Of a stretch of DNA of 64,000 nt, positions 27,470-37,564 are shown piece by piece. A program made the position numbers and the translations under genes. The DNA comes from Rhizobacter sp. Root1221 (GTDB taxonomy: Bacteria > Pseudomonadota > Gammaproteobacteria > Burkholderiales > Burkholderiaceae_C): contig NZ_LMDI01000005.1 of NCBI RefSeq assembly GCF_001425785.1, positions 153,300 to 217,299 on the forward strand, written 5' to 3'. The notes beneath the pieces are model-generated. The model ran no database searches. It was given only the letters and a program-made list of their open reading frames with translations, and was not told the DNA's origin. Within the stretch, counting starts at the first letter, position 1, and each line of letters begins with the position of its first letter.

Positions 27470-28819
27470 TCAGGCGTCGCGGCCCAGGTAGGCGCCGTCG
27501 TGTTCGAGCCGGCGCTGCAGATGGGCAACATCCAGTTCACGCGGATGCACACCGGCGGCAAGCGACAGGGCGGCAGCGGTGCCGGCGGCCTGTCCCATCA
27601 CGAAGCAGGCGCCGGACACCCGTGCAGCCGACTGGCCCATGTGGGTCATCGATGCACAGCGACCCGCGACCAGCAGGTTGTCGATCCCCAGGGCCACGAC
27701 CATTCGATAAGGCAGGTGATTGAAGCCGCGCACGTTCGGGATGTCCTGCCACTTGAACGCGATGTCGCCGGCCACATGGGCCTCTACCATCCAGCCGTTC
27801 ACGCCGATCGTGTCGTCGAAGCTGGCGCACTCGAGCACGTCCGCTTCGGTCAACTGATAGCCACCGAGCACGCGCCGCGTCTCACGCACGCCGACCTGCG
27901 GCGCGATCTCGAGGATGTAGGCTTGCTCGAAGCCCGGCGCCGATTCGCGCAGGAACTGGAAGAAGTCGACGATCTGGCGCCGCCCTTCGACTTCGGCCGC
28001 GCTCAGCTGCACGGCGTCGGTGCAGTCGACCGGTGAGCCGTCCGGATTGGCCAGCTGCGTGACGTTGGCGCGCCACTCCATCGGGTTCTTCTGCGGCCGG
28101 ATGATCGGCGTCTTGCGCGGGAACTTGCGCCCGCCGCGCTCGGCCTCCTCCATCCAGCGACCGAAGTGGTTCCAGGCGTCGCCGGCACGCTCGGGGTCGA
28201 CGCCGTTGACGCGGAACATCGTCGACGGATACAGCATGCTGTGGCCATCAGTGCCCTTCTCGAACGGTGCGCCGGCCTGGGCGGCCAGGTCGCCGTCGCC
28301 GGAACAGTCGATGTAGACCTTGCCGACCACGGCATGCCGGCCGGACTTCGTCTCGATCAGGATCGCCTCGATCTCGCGGGGTGACCGCATGATCACACCG
28401 CACGCCCGGGCATGGAACAACAGCTGCGCGCCGCTCTCCGTCACCAGCCCATCGGCGGCCACCTTGAAGGCGGCGTTGTCATACGCTTGCGCGGCGATCC
28501 TGCCACCGAAGATGACGTGTGGCTCGTTCAGCCCGCCGAGCGAGCGCATGCGCTGCAGCAGCTGGTCGGCCACCCCGTGCACGACCTGCTGGATCTTGCC
28601 GTGGACGTTGGCGTGCAATCCGCAGAAGTTGGTGACGCCTGCGGCCGTGCCCATGCCGCCGAGGAAGCCGTAGTGCTCGATCAGCAGGGTGCGGCTTCCC
28701 GCCTGCGCAGACGCGGCCGCAGCCGCGATGCCGGCCGGACCTCCGCCCAGTACGACCACATCGAAGCGGCCGAACACGGGCGTCTCTCGCGCGGGCTCAT
28801 GAAGGGTGGAAGGACTCAT
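27470..28819 (-). CDS. FAD-dependent oxidoreductase (FAD_oxidored family)
   Basis: The 449-residue protein has an N-terminal FAD-binding Rossmann motif (VVLGGGPAGIAAAAASAQAG, about 21-40) followed by the E-containing strand TLLIEHYGFLGGMGTAAGVTN. A CSGDGDLA motif lies in the middle, and a C-terminal LLVAGRCAS...GQAAGTAAAL closes the FAD site. Members of this family are poorly defined and include ketosteroid-type and polyol-type dehydrogenases. The ATG at 28819 is chosen because upstream in-frame residues look non-coding. It diverges from the lysR gene at 28918 and is followed by a Bug receptor, so it probably oxidises a compound that the receptor helps to capture. Confidence 0.87.
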   Translation of the reverse strand: MSPSTLHEPARETPVFGRFDVVVLGGGPAGIAAAAASAQAGSRTLLIEHYGFLGGMGTAAGVTNFCGLHANVHGKIQQVVHGVADQLLQRMRSLGGLNEPHVIFGGRIAAQAYDNAAFKVAADGLVTESGAQLLFHARACGVIMRSPREIEAILIETKSGRHAVVGKVYIDCSGDGDLAAQAGAPFEKGTDGHSMLYPSTMFRVNGVDPERAGDAWNHFGRWMEEAERGGRKFPRKTPIIRPQKNPMEWRANVTQLANPDGSPVDCTDAVQLSAAEVEGRRQIVDFFQFLRESAPGFEQAYILEIAPQVGVRETRRVLGGYQLTEADVLECASFDDTIGVNGWMVEAHVAGDIAFKWQDIPNVRGFNHLPYRMVVALGIDNLLVAGRCASMTHMGQSAARVSGACFVMGQAAGTAAALSLAAGVHPRELDVAHLQRRLEHDGAYLGRDA

Positions 28820-28917
28820 GCGGGGCTCCGGGTGGTTGTCGGTTGCATGAATCGTAGGCAGCAGGCAGTATTTCGTCCATGGCATGCTGTCAATGGCAGA
28901 AAGCGGGAATCTAAATA

Positions 28918-29805
28918 ATGGATCTGAAATTGCTGCAGGTGTTCGACGAGGTCTACAAGACGCGCAATGTCTCGCGCGCCGGTGAGAACCTGGGGATGCG
29001 CCAGTCGTCGGTCAGCATCGCGCTGGCGCGCCTCCGGCGCCACTTCGGTGATCCGCTCTTCGTTCGCACCTCGGACGGCATGCAGCCGACACCCCACGCG
29101 ACTGCCCTTGTTGACCAGGTGCGCCAAGCGATCGAACTGCTGCGCATCGTCACCAGGCAGCAGGCGGTGTTCGACGCGGAAAAGGCAGCCCGGACGTTTC
29201 GCATCTGCATGACCGACATCACGCACATTGCGCTCCTGCCGGCGCTGATGACCCGCGTGAGCGAAGTTGCGCCGAATATCCAGATCGAGATCACGCACAT
29301 CTCGAACGAGACGGCGAGGATGCTGGAGTCCGGCGATGCCGACCTGGCGGTGGGCTACATGCCGGCGCTGGAGGCGGGCTTTTATCAGCAGAAGTTGTTC
29401 GACCAGAACTTCGCCTGCGTGGTGCAGCGGGAGCACCCGCGTGTTCGTTCACGTCTCACGCAGATGGCATTCAGGCGCGAACGACACGCCCTCGTGCCTA
29501 CTGCCGGCACCGGACATGAGCTGGTCGAGCGAGAACTCGAACGCCTCGGGGTCCACCGAAAGGTCGTCTTGCGACTGCCGAACTTCCTCGGCATCGGAGG
29601 CCTCGTCGCCAGCACCGACATGATGATCACGGTACCGCAGCGCGTGGCGGACACCTTGCTGCGGATTGCCGACGTCAAGGTCTTCCCACCGCCGTTCGAG
29701 TTCCCCAGCTTTGCCATCAAGCAGCACTGGCATGAGCGGTACCAGCAGGACCCGGCAAACCGGTGGTTGCGATCGGTGATCTCTGACCTGTTCCTGGAAA
29801 ATTGA
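28918..29805 (+). CDS. LysR-family transcriptional regulator (NodD-like subgroup)
   Basis: The 295-residue protein has a winged helix-turn-helix (about 1-58, LLQVFDEVYKTRNVSRAGENLGMRQSSVSIALARLR) with the NFDLN-like start of the NodD/NahR subgroup, and a substrate-binding domain with FRICMTDI near 95. The ATG is 98 bp from the divergent FAD oxidoreductase gene. It probably controls that gene and perhaps the PrpD-thiolase pair downstream. Confidence 0.9.
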   Translation: MDLKLLQVFDEVYKTRNVSRAGENLGMRQSSVSIALARLRRHFGDPLFVRTSDGMQPTPHATALVDQVRQAIELLRIVTRQQAVFDAEKAARTFRICMTDITHIALLPALMTRVSEVAPNIQIEITHISNETARMLESGDADLAVGYMPALEAGFYQQKLFDQNFACVVQREHPRVRSRLTQMAFRRERHALVPTAGTGHELVERELERLGVHRKVVLRLPNFLGIGGLVASTDMMITVPQRVADTLLRIADVKVFPPPFEFPSFAIKQHWHERYQQDPANRWLRSVISDLFLEN

Positions 29806-30221
29806 TGCGCCTCCAGGCAGTTGCGCGGCTCGCCTGACGGTCGCCGATCAGACACCTCCAGCTTCTCCAACCGCTGCAAAGCGCCGTCAACGTCCTTCCG
29901 TGGCGTGAGCAGCAGCCTGTGGGACAGCGACAGTGCGCAGCAGGCTCGCATGCCTGGCCGGCGGCGCACCGAAGATGCGCGCGTAGTCGCGGCTGAACTG
30001 TGACGGACTAAAGGCCGTCGAGGTCACCGCCTTCCTGGACCTCGCGCCTTGCGACGACGTGCTGCGGCGTGTGCCGCTGCCGGGCACCGGCGGGGCAACC
30101 CCGTGACGGGCATGCCCGCGTGCAGCCTGCAGCCGTGAGCCGCCTGGCTGCGGAATTGGCCTGAGCGGTGCTGGCGCGGTGCGCGGGGACGCGTGCGTGC
30201 TGCTCGAGGCGGAGCGCTGAA
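29806..30221. other. 416-bp non-coding stretch with a regulator remnant
   Basis: This gap between lysR and the PrpD-family gene holds an AraC-type fragment on the minus strand (29887-30051) and no intact gene. A + strand frame ending at 30104-30106 and another ending at 30218-30220 look weakly protein-like but start nowhere sensible. The stretch therefore looks like decayed genes. Confidence 0.5.
29887..30051 (-). pseudogene. remnant of an AraC-family regulator (C-terminal HTH)
   Basis: Reading the minus strand gives SPSQFSRDYARIFGAPP followed by an Arg/Leu-rich end. This matches the second helix-turn-helix and C-terminus of AraC/XylS regulators of the kind that read '...SQFSREYKRxFGxPP'. 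Upstream on that strand the frame loses similarity and is interrupted by a stop in the alternative frame. No start codon with a ribosome-binding site exists. It is most simply a 3' fragment left by deletion, next to a working lysR gene. Confidence 0.5.
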
Positions 30222-31547
30222 ATGCGGATCACCGAAATCTTTGCCCGCTTTGCAGCGGACATCAAGTCGCAGGCACTTCCGCCGGACGTCCAGCACCACG
30301 CCAAGCGGGCACTGGTCGACTGGCACGCCGCCGTGCACCCCGGCCTGAAGACACGCACGGTGCAGGTGCTGGCAACGGTCCTGGCCGACGACCTGGACCG
30401 CGGTCCGTCACGGCTCGCCGACGGCCGAGCTGCCTTGCCCCGGGCTGCGGCGCTGATCAACGGCACGGCCGCCCACGCGGCGGAGCTCGACGACAGCTTC
30501 CGCGAGGCCATGTACCACCCGGGCGCCGCGACGATCGCCGCGGCGCTCGCGGCGGGCCAGTGCGCCGGCGCCTCCGGGGCGGACCTGCTGCGGGCCGTGG
30601 TGACCGGCTACGAGATCTCGACGCGCATCGGCATCACCATGGGGCGGGCACACTACCGGTACTGGCACAACACCGGCACCATCGGCACGTTCGGCGCCGC
30701 CGCGGCCGCGGGAAGCCTGCTCGGCCTGGACGAGACCGGGTTCGCCCATGCGCTCGCCCTGGCCGCGACGTTCACCGCGGGGCTGCAGCAGGCGTTCCGC
30801 GACGAAACCATGGGCAAGGCGTTGCACGCCGGGCGCGCCGCTGAAGCCGGGCTGCTGGCCGCGCAGTTGGCAGCGGGTGGCATGCGCAGCACGCTCGATG
30901 TGTTCGAGGGCGAAGCCGGGCTGGGCCGGGCCATGGGCGAAGGAACGGACTGGTCACAGGCCGGTGCGACGCTGGGCTCTGAGTACCACGTGACACGGCT
31001 GACGTTCAAGAACCATGTCGGGTGCGGGCATGCGTTTCCGGCCGTCGACGGTGCGCAAGCGCTGCAGCACCTCCACGGTTTCACCCACGCCGACATCGAC
31101 CGCATCCACCTGGGCGTCTACCAGGCCACCCGGGACATCGCCCCGCACATCGATCCCCTCGACGGCGACCAGGCCCGCTTCAGCCTGCCCTACATGGTGG
31201 CCACGGCGTTGGTGCATGGCAGCGTTCGCCTGGCGGCCTTCGAGCCCGCACGGGTGCACGACCCGGTCACCCGCGCCCTGATGCAGCGGATCAGCAGTTG
31301 GCTCGATGCAGACGTCGATGCGGACTTCCCGGCCCGCCGTGGCGCGCGGGTGGACGTGACGCTGCGAGACGGCCGGCGTTTCGTGCACCGCCAGGCCGAC
31401 CGCAAGGGCGATCCCGAACTCCCGCTCTCCGACCAGGACCTGGACGACAAGCTGATGGAGTTGGCAGGGCCGGCCCTCGGCAACGCGGCGTGCCGAACGC
31501 TGCTCACGCAACTCTGGTCGCTCGACACCTGCGCCCGACTGCCTTGA
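30222..31547 (+). CDS. MmgE/PrpD-family protein
   Basis: The 441-residue protein belongs to the family of 2-methylcitrate dehydratase (PrpD) and cis-aconitate decarboxylase. It shows AALINGTAAHAAELDDS near 85-100, the helical GYEISTRIGITMG block near 135 and FKNHVGCGHAFPAVDG near 265. The ATG at 30222 has GGAG 8 nt before it. A thiolase gene follows after 10 nt on the same strand, so the two form an operon. Without prpB or prpC nearby it is not the propionate pathway enzyme. It is more likely a dehydratase or decarboxylase in an acid-catabolic route that ends in CoA thiolysis. Confidence 0.87.
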   Translation: MRITEIFARFAADIKSQALPPDVQHHAKRALVDWHAAVHPGLKTRTVQVLATVLADDLDRGPSRLADGRAALPRAAALINGTAAHAAELDDSFREAMYHPGAATIAAALAAGQCAGASGADLLRAVVTGYEISTRIGITMGRAHYRYWHNTGTIGTFGAAAAAGSLLGLDETGFAHALALAATFTAGLQQAFRDETMGKALHAGRAAEAGLLAAQLAAGGMRSTLDVFEGEAGLGRAMGEGTDWSQAGATLGSEYHVTRLTFKNHVGCGHAFPAVDGAQALQHLHGFTHADIDRIHLGVYQATRDIAPHIDPLDGDQARFSLPYMVATALVHGSVRLAAFEPARVHDPVTRALMQRISSWLDADVDADFPARRGARVDVTLRDGRRFVHRQADRKGDPELPLSDQDLDDKLMELAGPALGNAACRTLLTQLWSLDTCARLP

Positions 31548-31557
31548 GAGGAATCCC

Positions 31558-32760
31558 ATGTCCCATGCCTTCATCTGCGACGCGATCCGAACGCCGTTCG
31601 GCCGTTACGGCGGCGCGCTGTCCTCGGTCCGTGCCGACGACCTGGGCGCGGTCCCCCTCCGCGCGCTCATGGCACGCAACACGACCGTCGACTGGGGCGC
31701 CGTCGACGACGTCATCTTCGGCTGCGCGAACCAGGCCGGCGAAGACAATCGCAACGTGGCGCGCATGTCAGCCCTCCTGGCGGGCCTCCCGATCGGCGTT
31801 CCGGGCAGCACGATCAACCGGCTTTGCGGTTCGGGCCTCGATGCGTTGGGCACCGCAGCGCGTGCGATCAGGAGTGGCGAAGCCTCATTGGCGATCGCCG
31901 GAGGGGTCGAGAGCATGAGCCGATCGCCGTTCGTCATGCCCAAGGCGGAGAGCGCGTTCGCCCGCAGCAACGCCGTCTACGACACGACCATCGGCTGGCG
32001 CTTCGTCAACCGGTTGATGAAGGAAGCGCATGGCGTGGACGCCATGCCCGAGACGGCCGAGAACGTGGCCGCGGCGTTCGGCATCGGGCGCGAGGCGCAG
32101 GACCGGATGGCGGTGGCTTCTCACACGAAGGCCTTGGCTGCACAGAAGAGCGGTCTTTTCGGCGCGGAGATCACACCCGTGCTCGTGCCCCGGAAGAACG
32201 GCGAGGCCGCGGTCGTGGCCACGGACGAGCATCCGCGCGTGACCACGATGGAGGCGCTTGCCAGGCTCCGGGGCGTGGTGCGGCCAGACGGGAGCGTGAC
32301 GGCGGGCAACTCGTCGGGCGTCAACGATGGCGCCTGCGCGCTGCTGCTCGCCGACGAAAAGGCCGCGGCGCGCCACGGCATCACGCCGCGTGCACGGGTG
32401 GTGGCCATGGCCACGGCCGGCGTGCCCCCGCGCATCATGGGCATGGGGCCGGCACCGGCGACCCGTCGGGCGCTGGCGCTGGCGGGTCTGTCGCTGGACC
32501 AGATGGACCTGATCGAGCTCAACGAAGCCTTCGCCGCGCAAGGCCTGGCCGTGCTGCGCGACCTGGGTCTCGCGGACGACGACCCGCGGGTGAATCCGAA
32601 CGGTGGCGCGATCGCCCTGGGCCATCCGCTGGGGGCCAGTGGGGCGCGCCTTGCCACCACGGCCGTGAACCAACTGCACCGCATGGGCGGTCGATACGCG
32701 CTCTGCACGATGTGCATCGGCGTGGGGCAGGGCGTCGCGGTGATCCTCGAGCGGGTTTGA
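31558..32760 (+). CDS. pcaF: 3-oxoadipyl-CoA/acetyl-CoA thiolase
   Basis: The 400-residue protein is a degradative thiolase. Nucleophile C90 sits in NRLCGSGLDALGTAARAI; the second catalytic Cys is in CTMCIGVGQG; the His motif GGAIALGHPLGASGAR is intact. Length and motifs (GRYGGALSSVRADDLG, CANQAGEDNRNVARM) match beta-ketoadipyl-CoA thiolase PcaF/PaaJ most closely, which splits 3-oxoadipyl-CoA into succinyl-CoA and acetyl-CoA. It follows the PrpD-family gene by 10 nt with GAGAGGA before the ATG. No pcaIJ CoA-transferase is nearby, so another 3-oxoacyl-CoA substrate is possible. Confidence 0.85.
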   Translation: MSHAFICDAIRTPFGRYGGALSSVRADDLGAVPLRALMARNTTVDWGAVDDVIFGCANQAGEDNRNVARMSALLAGLPIGVPGSTINRLCGSGLDALGTAARAIRSGEASLAIAGGVESMSRSPFVMPKAESAFARSNAVYDTTIGWRFVNRLMKEAHGVDAMPETAENVAAAFGIGREAQDRMAVASHTKALAAQKSGLFGAEITPVLVPRKNGEAAVVATDEHPRVTTMEALARLRGVVRPDGSVTAGNSSGVNDGACALLLADEKAAARHGITPRARVVAMATAGVPPRIMGMGPAPATRRALALAGLSLDQMDLIELNEAFAAQGLAVLRDLGLADDDPRVNPNGGAIALGHPLGASGARLATTAVNQLHRMGGRYALCTMCIGVGQGVAVILERV

Positions 32761-32771
32761 CTGGACGGGGA

Positions 32772-32787
32772 GGGCGCCGCGGCGCCC
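32772..32787. terminator. GC-rich palindrome between convergent genes
   Basis: GGGCGCCGCGGCGCCC is a perfect 16-bp palindrome between the ends of the thiolase gene and the ABC substrate-binding-protein gene. No T tract follows on either strand, so if it terminates transcription it is not a canonical rho-independent site. Confidence 0.35.
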
Positions 32788-32802
32788 GGGTGTCCGCCAG
32801 TG

Positions 32803-33765
32803 TCAGAACGGCGAATCGGGGAAGTAGTACTTCGACGCGTTGTCCTTCGTGATCAGCTCCGACGGCAGGATGGTGGTGGCCGGCATCGGGTTGCCCTTCA
32901 CGCGTGACGTCGCGGTCATGCGCATCGCGTCGGCGATCATGCGCGGGGAGTACGTCACGTCGGCCGTGACTACCTTGTCGCCGTCCATCACCTTCTTCAC
33001 GTACTCCTTCGAGCCGGCGCCGCCGAGCACCAGCTTGATGTCGGTGCGCCTGGCCTGTTCGATGGCCTTCTGCACGCCCACGGCCATGTCGTCGTCGGAC
33101 GCCCACACCGCGTCGATCTGCTTGAAGCGGGTCAGGTAGTCCTGCATCACCTTGAACGCGTCGTCGCGGTTCCAGTTGCCGTGTTTGGCGTCGAGCACCT
33201 GGATGCCCGGGTTCGCCTTCATCACCGCATTGAACGCGTCGACCCGCTGGTTGTCGATCACGGTGGGGATGCCCCGCAGGATCACGACGTTGCCCTTGCC
33301 GCCGAGGGCCTTGGCCACGTACTCGCCGGCCACCTTGCCGAAGCCGGGGTTGTCACCGGCCACGTAGGCGTTCTGCGCGGAGGTGTCGGTCAGCCCGCGG
33401 TCCACCACCGTGACGAACACGCCCTTGTTCTTCACCTGCGCCACGGGTTGCGTGAGCGGTGCCGACTCGAAGGGCAGGATCACGAGCGTGTCGATCTTGT
33501 TGACCGTCTGCAGGTCCTGCACCTGGTTGGCCTGTTCGCTCGCGGAGCCGGCGGTCTTCACGATCACCTTGATGCCGGGGAACTCCTTCTCGAGTTCGGC
33601 CTTCGTGCGGTTGGCCCAGTAGACCACCCCCCCGGCCCAGCCGTGGGTGGCGGAGGGGATGGACACCCCCATCACGGGTTTCGGGTTGGCTTGGGCGAAG
33701 CAGCCGGCGGCGGTGAGCAGGCCCGCCAGGACGAGGGCGGCGCGGGGAAGGAATTTCACGTTCAC
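32803..33765 (-). CDS. sugar ABC transporter substrate-binding protein
   Basis: The 320-residue periplasmic protein has a Sec-type signal (cleavage near CFAQA) and a periplasmic-binding-protein-I fold like Rbs[63 protein letters not shown]. Start is GTG, with GAGGAG 6 nt upstream. It is the last gene of the operon running from the LacI regulator. The conserved layout places a pentose, polyol or similar sugar in its pocket, but the ligand cannot be read from the sequence. Confidence 0.92.
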   Translation of the reverse strand: MNVKFLPRAALVLAGLLTAAGCFAQANPKPVMGVSIPSATHGWAGGVVYWANRTKAELEKEFPGIKVIVKTAGSASEQANQVQDLQTVNKIDTLVILPFESAPLTQPVAQVKNKGVFVTVVDRGLTDTSAQNAYVAGDNPGFGKVAGEYVAKALGGKGNVVILRGIPTVIDNQRVDAFNAVMKANPGIQVLDAKHGNWNRDDAFKVMQDYLTRFKQIDAVWASDDDMAVGVQKAIEQARRTDIKLVLGGAGSKEYVKKVMDGDKVVTADVTYSPRMIADAMRMTATSRVKGNPMPATTILPSELITKDNASKYYFPDSPF

Positions 33766-33825
33766 TTCGTTCTCCTCGGAGGTTCGCGGCCAGGCCCCGG
33801 CCGCAGTGGGTTCAGGCGACTGGAT

Positions 33826-34839
33826 TCATCGGCGCCCGCGCTGCAGGAAGGCCACCGCGATGATCACGATGCCCTGCACGGCGGCGTTGAGGTACACGCT
33901 GATGATGTTGGTCAGGTTCAGGATGTTGCTGATCACCGACAGCAGCACCGCACCCACCACGGTGCCCACGACGCGGCCCTCGCCACCCTTGAGCGCGGTG
34001 CCGCCCACGATCACCGCGGCAATGGCCTCGAGTTCCCACAGCAAACCCGTGGTGGGCGACGCCGACCCGAGTCGCGGCACGTACAGCAGCGTGGCGATGC
34101 CCACGCACACACCGAGCAGCACGTAGGTCAGGATCTTCACGCGGTCTACCGCGACCGCCGCATAGCGGGCCACCTGCTCGTTCGATCCGATGGCCTGCAC
34201 ATAGCGGCCGTAGCGCGTGCGGTTGAGCACGGCGATGCCGGCCACCGCGACGGCCGCGAACACCCAGATGGGCAGCGGGATGCCGAGCCAGCTGCCGTAG
34301 TAGACGGGGCTGTACACCTCGGAGAGTTTGCCGTCGAGCGTGAGCGCGCCGCCGTTGGCGAAGTAGGTGAGGAAGGCGCGGAAGATGCCCAGCGTGCCCA
34401 GCGTCACGATGAAAGGTTCGATGCGGCCCTTCGTGATCAGGATGCCGTGGGCCCAGCCGAACACGGAACCCAGCGCCACCGCGGCCAGCATGCCGAGGCC
34501 CACGATGGCGATGGGCGAGGCCACGTGCGGGATCAGCCCGTTCATCAGCAGGATCATGCTGCCGGCGATGAGTGCGGCCATCGACCCCACCGACAGGTCG
34601 ATGCCCCCCGCGGTGATCACGAAACACATGCCCACCGCGATGATGCCGATGAACGCCGTGCGGGTGAGCACGTTCATGGCGTTGTCCCAGGTGGCGAAGT
34701 CGCCGTTGAGCAGTGTGCCGGCGATGCACAGCAGCACGAGGCCGAGCAGCGGACCCAGGTCGAGCACGTGCCGGCGCCACGAGGGTTCGCGGGCCGGCGT
34801 GGTGGCCTGCGCGGCCACGCTAGTGGGTGCCTGTGGCAT
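33826..34839 (-). CDS. ribose-type sugar ABC transporter permease
   Basis: The 337-residue inner-membrane protein has 8-10 hydrophobic segments and the RbsC/XylH signature [18 protein letters not shown] near 75 and [29 protein letters not shown] near 255. Its start lies inside the end of the ATPase gene (20-nt overlap), indicating coupled translation. It forms the channel used by the receptor at 32803. Confidence 0.93.
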   Translation of the reverse strand: MPQAPTSVAAQATTPAREPSWRRHVLDLGPLLGLVLLCIAGTLLNGDFATWDNAMNVLTRTAFIGIIAVGMCFVITAGGIDLSVGSMAALIAGSMILLMNGLIPHVASPIAIVGLGMLAAVALGSVFGWAHGILITKGRIEPFIVTLGTLGIFRAFLTYFANGGALTLDGKLSEVYSPVYYGSWLGIPLPIWVFAAVAVAGIAVLNRTRYGRYVQAIGSNEQVARYAAVAVDRVKILTYVLLGVCVGIATLLYVPRLGSASPTTGLLWELEAIAAVIVGGTALKGGEGRVVGTVVGAVLLSVISNILNLTNIISVYLNAAVQGIVIIAVAFLQRGRR

Positions 34840-36304
34840 GGGCGATCAACTCCTCTTCGGTCAGGTGGCCGGCGTCAAGCGTGGTCATCACCCGGCCGGC
34901 CCGCATCACCACGACGCGGTGGCACAGGCCGATCAGCTCGATCAGTTCCGACGACACCACCACCACCCCACGCCCTTGCGCCGCAAGCCGCTGGATGAGG
35001 AAGTAGATGTCCCGCTTCGCGCCCACGTCCACGCCGCGCGTGGGTTCGTCGAGCACCACCACCCGCGGGTCGGGTTGCAGCACCTTCGCGATGGCGAGCT
35101 TCTGCTGGTTGCCCCCCGACAGGCTCGATGCGGGGGCCTGCGGGTTGCGCGTGCGGATGCCGTGGTCGGTGATGGCCCGGTCGAGCGCGCGGCGTTCGGA
35201 GGCCGGGTCGAGCCACGGGCGCGCGTGGCGGTCGAGGTCCATCAGCGTCAGGTTGTGCGACAGCGACAGGCGCATGTGCAGGCCCTTGCCCTTGCGGTCC
35301 TCGCTGAGGTAGGTGAGGCCGTGTGCGGCAGCCTGGCGCGGGTTGTGGAACACCACGGCGTGGCCTGCGAGTTCCACCGTGCCGGCCGTGCGCGGTCGCA
35401 GCCCCAGCAGGCCTTCGAAGAGTTCCGTGCGCCCCGCGCCCACCAGTCCCGCGAAACCGAGCACCTCGCCGGCCCGCACGTCGAAGTCGACGCCGTGCGC
35501 CCAGCCGGGCACCGTGAGCCCGCGCACGCGCAGCAGCGGCGGGCCATCGGGCACCGCATGGCGCGGCGGGAACATGTCGGTGAGGTCGCGGCCCACCATC
35601 AGGTTGGCCATCTGCTGGCGGGTCAGCGACGACGTGGGCGCACGCGTGACGAATCGGCCGTCGCGCATCACCAGCACCTCGTCGGTGATGCGTTCCACCT
35701 CGTCGAGCTTGTGCGAGATGTAGACGATGGTGGTGCCCGCCGCACGCAGCTGGCGGATCAGGCCGAAGAGCCGCTCCGTCTCGGACGGTGTCAGCGTGGC
35801 CGTGGGTTCGTCCATCACCAGCAAGCGGGCGTGGCGCGACAGCGCCTTCGCGATCTCCACGAGCTGTTTCTCGGCCACGATCAGGTCGCGCGTGCGGGTG
35901 TCGGGCGAGAGATCCAGGCCCACCTGGGCGAGCACGTCGCGCGCCGCCGCGCGCATGGCCCGGTCGTCCAGCCAGCCACCGCGGTGCCGCTCGTGGCCGA
36001 GGAAGATGTTCTGCGCTACCGTCAGGTCGTCGGCGAGGTTGAACTCCTGGTGGATCAGCACGATGCCGGCCGCCTCGGCGGCGCGCGAGTCCGCGAAATG
36101 GCATGGCGTGTCGCCCACCGCCAGTTCGCCGCCGCTGGCACGCTCGTAGCCCGACAGGATCTTCATCAGCGTGGACTTGCCCGCGCCGTTTTCACCGAGC
36201 AGGCCGTACACGTGGCCGGGTTCGAGCGAGAAGCTCACGCCGTGCAGCACCCGCACCGGACCGAAGTCCTTCACGATGCCGGTGAACCGCACGCGCAGGC
36301 TCAT
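34820..36304 (-). CDS. sugar ABC transporter ATPase (RbsA/MglA type, two nucleotide-binding domains)
   Basis: The 494-residue protein has two ABC domains in tandem. The first carries Walker [10 protein letters not shown] near 37-45 and Walker [10 protein letters not shown]. The second has the usual degenerate Walker A region and an intact [16 protein letters not shown] signature and [16 protein letters not shown]. It powers the RbsC-like permease. The gene begins one base after the stop of the Gfo/Idh/MocA dehydrogenase gene. Confidence 0.94.
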   Translation of the reverse strand: MSLRVRFTGIVKDFGPVRVLHGVSFSLEPGHVYGLLGENGAGKSTLMKILSGYERASGGELAVGDTPCHFADSRAAEAAGIVLIHQEFNLADDLTVAQNIFLGHERHRGGWLDDRAMRAAARDVLAQVGLDLSPDTRTRDLIVAEKQLVEIAKALSRHARLLVMDEPTATLTPSETERLFGLIRQLRAAGTTIVYISHKLDEVERITDEVLVMRDGRFVTRAPTSSLTRQQMANLMVGRDLTDMFPPRHAVPDGPPLLRVRGLTVPGWAHGVDFDVRAGEVLGFAGLVGAGRTELFEGLLGLRPRTAGTVELAGHAVVFHNPRQAAAHGLTYLSEDRKGKGLHMRLSLSHNLTLMDLDRHARPWLDPASERRALDRAITDHGIRTRNPQAPASSLSGGNQQKLAIAKVLQPDPRVVVLDEPTRGVDVGAKRDIYFLIQRLAAQGRGVVVVSSELIELIGLCHRVVVMRAGRVMTTLDAGHLTEEELIAHATGTH

Positions 36305-36305
36305 G

Positions 36306-37475
36306 TCATGCTTTCACCGCCACCCAGCGGCCATCCTTCGCCGACGACTTCAGCGCCGTCTCGATGAACACCATGCCCAGGATGCCGTCGTCGATGGTGG
36401 GGAACGTGACGGCCTTGTCGAGGCGGTTCTTCTTGCCCGGCCGCGCCGCGCGGATGGCCGCGGCGATCTCGCTGTAGATCGTGGCGAACCCCTCGAGGTA
36501 GCCCTCGGGGTGGCCCGATGGCACGCGGGTCACGCGCGCCGCGTCGGCGCTGGCCGAGGCGGTGCCGCGCGAGAGCATCTGCGGCGGCTGGCCGAACGGC
36601 GCGAAGCGCAGCTGGTTCGGGTGTTCCTGCTGCCATTCGAGCCCGGCCTTGTCGCCATACACCCGGATGCGCAGGCCGTTCTCGTGGCCCGGGGCCACCT
36701 GGCTCGCCCACAGCGAGCCGCGGGCGCCCCCGGCGTAGCGCAACATCACCTGCACGTTGTCGTCGAGCACACGCCCTTTCACGAACGACGTGACCTCGGC
36801 GCTGAGGGACTCGACCGTGAGCCCGGTGATGAAGTGGGCGAGGTTGTACGCGTGCGTGCCGATGTCGCCGATGCAACCGCCCGCGCCCGAGCGTTTCGGA
36901 TCGGACCGCCAGCCGGCCTGCTTCTGCCCGGTGGCCTCCAGCCGCTGCGTGAGCCAGTCCTGCGCGTACTCGACCTGCACGATGCGCAGCGCGCCCAGCG
37001 CGCCATCGGCCACCAGCCGGCGTGCATGGCGCACCATCGGGTAGCCGGTGTAGTTGTGGGTCACCGCGAAGATGCGGCCGTGCTTCTGCGCCAGGGCCTT
37101 CAGCCGCTTCGCATCCTTCAGCGTGGTGGTGACGGGTTTGTCGCAGATGACGTGGATGCCGGCCTTGAGGAAGGCCTCGGCGGCCGGGGCGTGCTGGTCG
37201 TTCGGCGTGACGATGGCCACGGCCTCGATGCCGTCGGGCCGGCCGGCTTCCTCGCGGGCCATGGTGACGTAGTCGGGGTACACGCGGTCCAACCCGATGG
37301 CCGCGCCCGACCGCAGCGATTTGTCGGCGGTGGACGACAGGGCGCCGGCCACCAGCGTGTAATGGTCATCGAGCCGTGCGGCGATGCGGTGCACGGCGCC
37401 GATGAAGGCGCCTTCGCCGCCGCCCACCATGCCGAGGCGGATGCGGGGCGGGAACGGAGTGGGTGTGTCAGCCAT
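36306..37475 (-). CDS. Gfo/Idh/MocA-family sugar or polyol dehydrogenase
   Basis: The 389-residue protein has an N-terminal Rossmann domain (RLGMVGGGEGAFIGAVHRIAA) and the family signature ICDKPVTTTL, in which the Lys is catalytic (EKP-type motif). A C-terminal alpha/beta domain carries GGCIGDIGTHAYNLAHF, whose Asp and His complete the active site. The group with the GGGEGAFIGAVHR start is often encoded beside TIM-barrel isomerases and ribose-type ABC transporters. It should oxidise a sugar or inositol-like polyol with NAD(P). The ATG at 37475 is chosen because upstream frame residues look non-coding. The ATPase gene follows after one base. Confidence 0.9.
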   Translation of the reverse strand: MADTPTPFPPRIRLGMVGGGEGAFIGAVHRIAARLDDHYTLVAGALSSTADKSLRSGAAIGLDRVYPDYVTMAREEAGRPDGIEAVAIVTPNDQHAPAAEAFLKAGIHVICDKPVTTTLKDAKRLKALAQKHGRIFAVTHNYTGYPMVRHARRLVADGALGALRIVQVEYAQDWLTQRLEATGQKQAGWRSDPKRSGAGGCIGDIGTHAYNLAHFITGLTVESLSAEVTSFVKGRVLDDNVQVMLRYAGGARGSLWASQVAPGHENGLRIRVYGDKAGLEWQQEHPNQLRFAPFGQPPQMLSRGTASASADAARVTRVPSGHPEGYLEGFATIYSEIAAAIRAARPGKKNRLDKAVTFPTIDDGILGMVFIETALKSSAKDGRWVAVKA

Positions 37476-37564
37476 GTGGAACCGATTGCAGTCGAGTGGC
37501 GAATCTACGCGCGGCGGGAGGTAACGGACTCGGGACAAACGCGAATCCGCGCGGGGCCGGTGTC

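Noticed and set aside
30024-30338. 104-codon minus-strand frame upstream of the PrpD gene
   Set aside because: It runs antisense to the start of a well-supported gene and has no recognisable motif.
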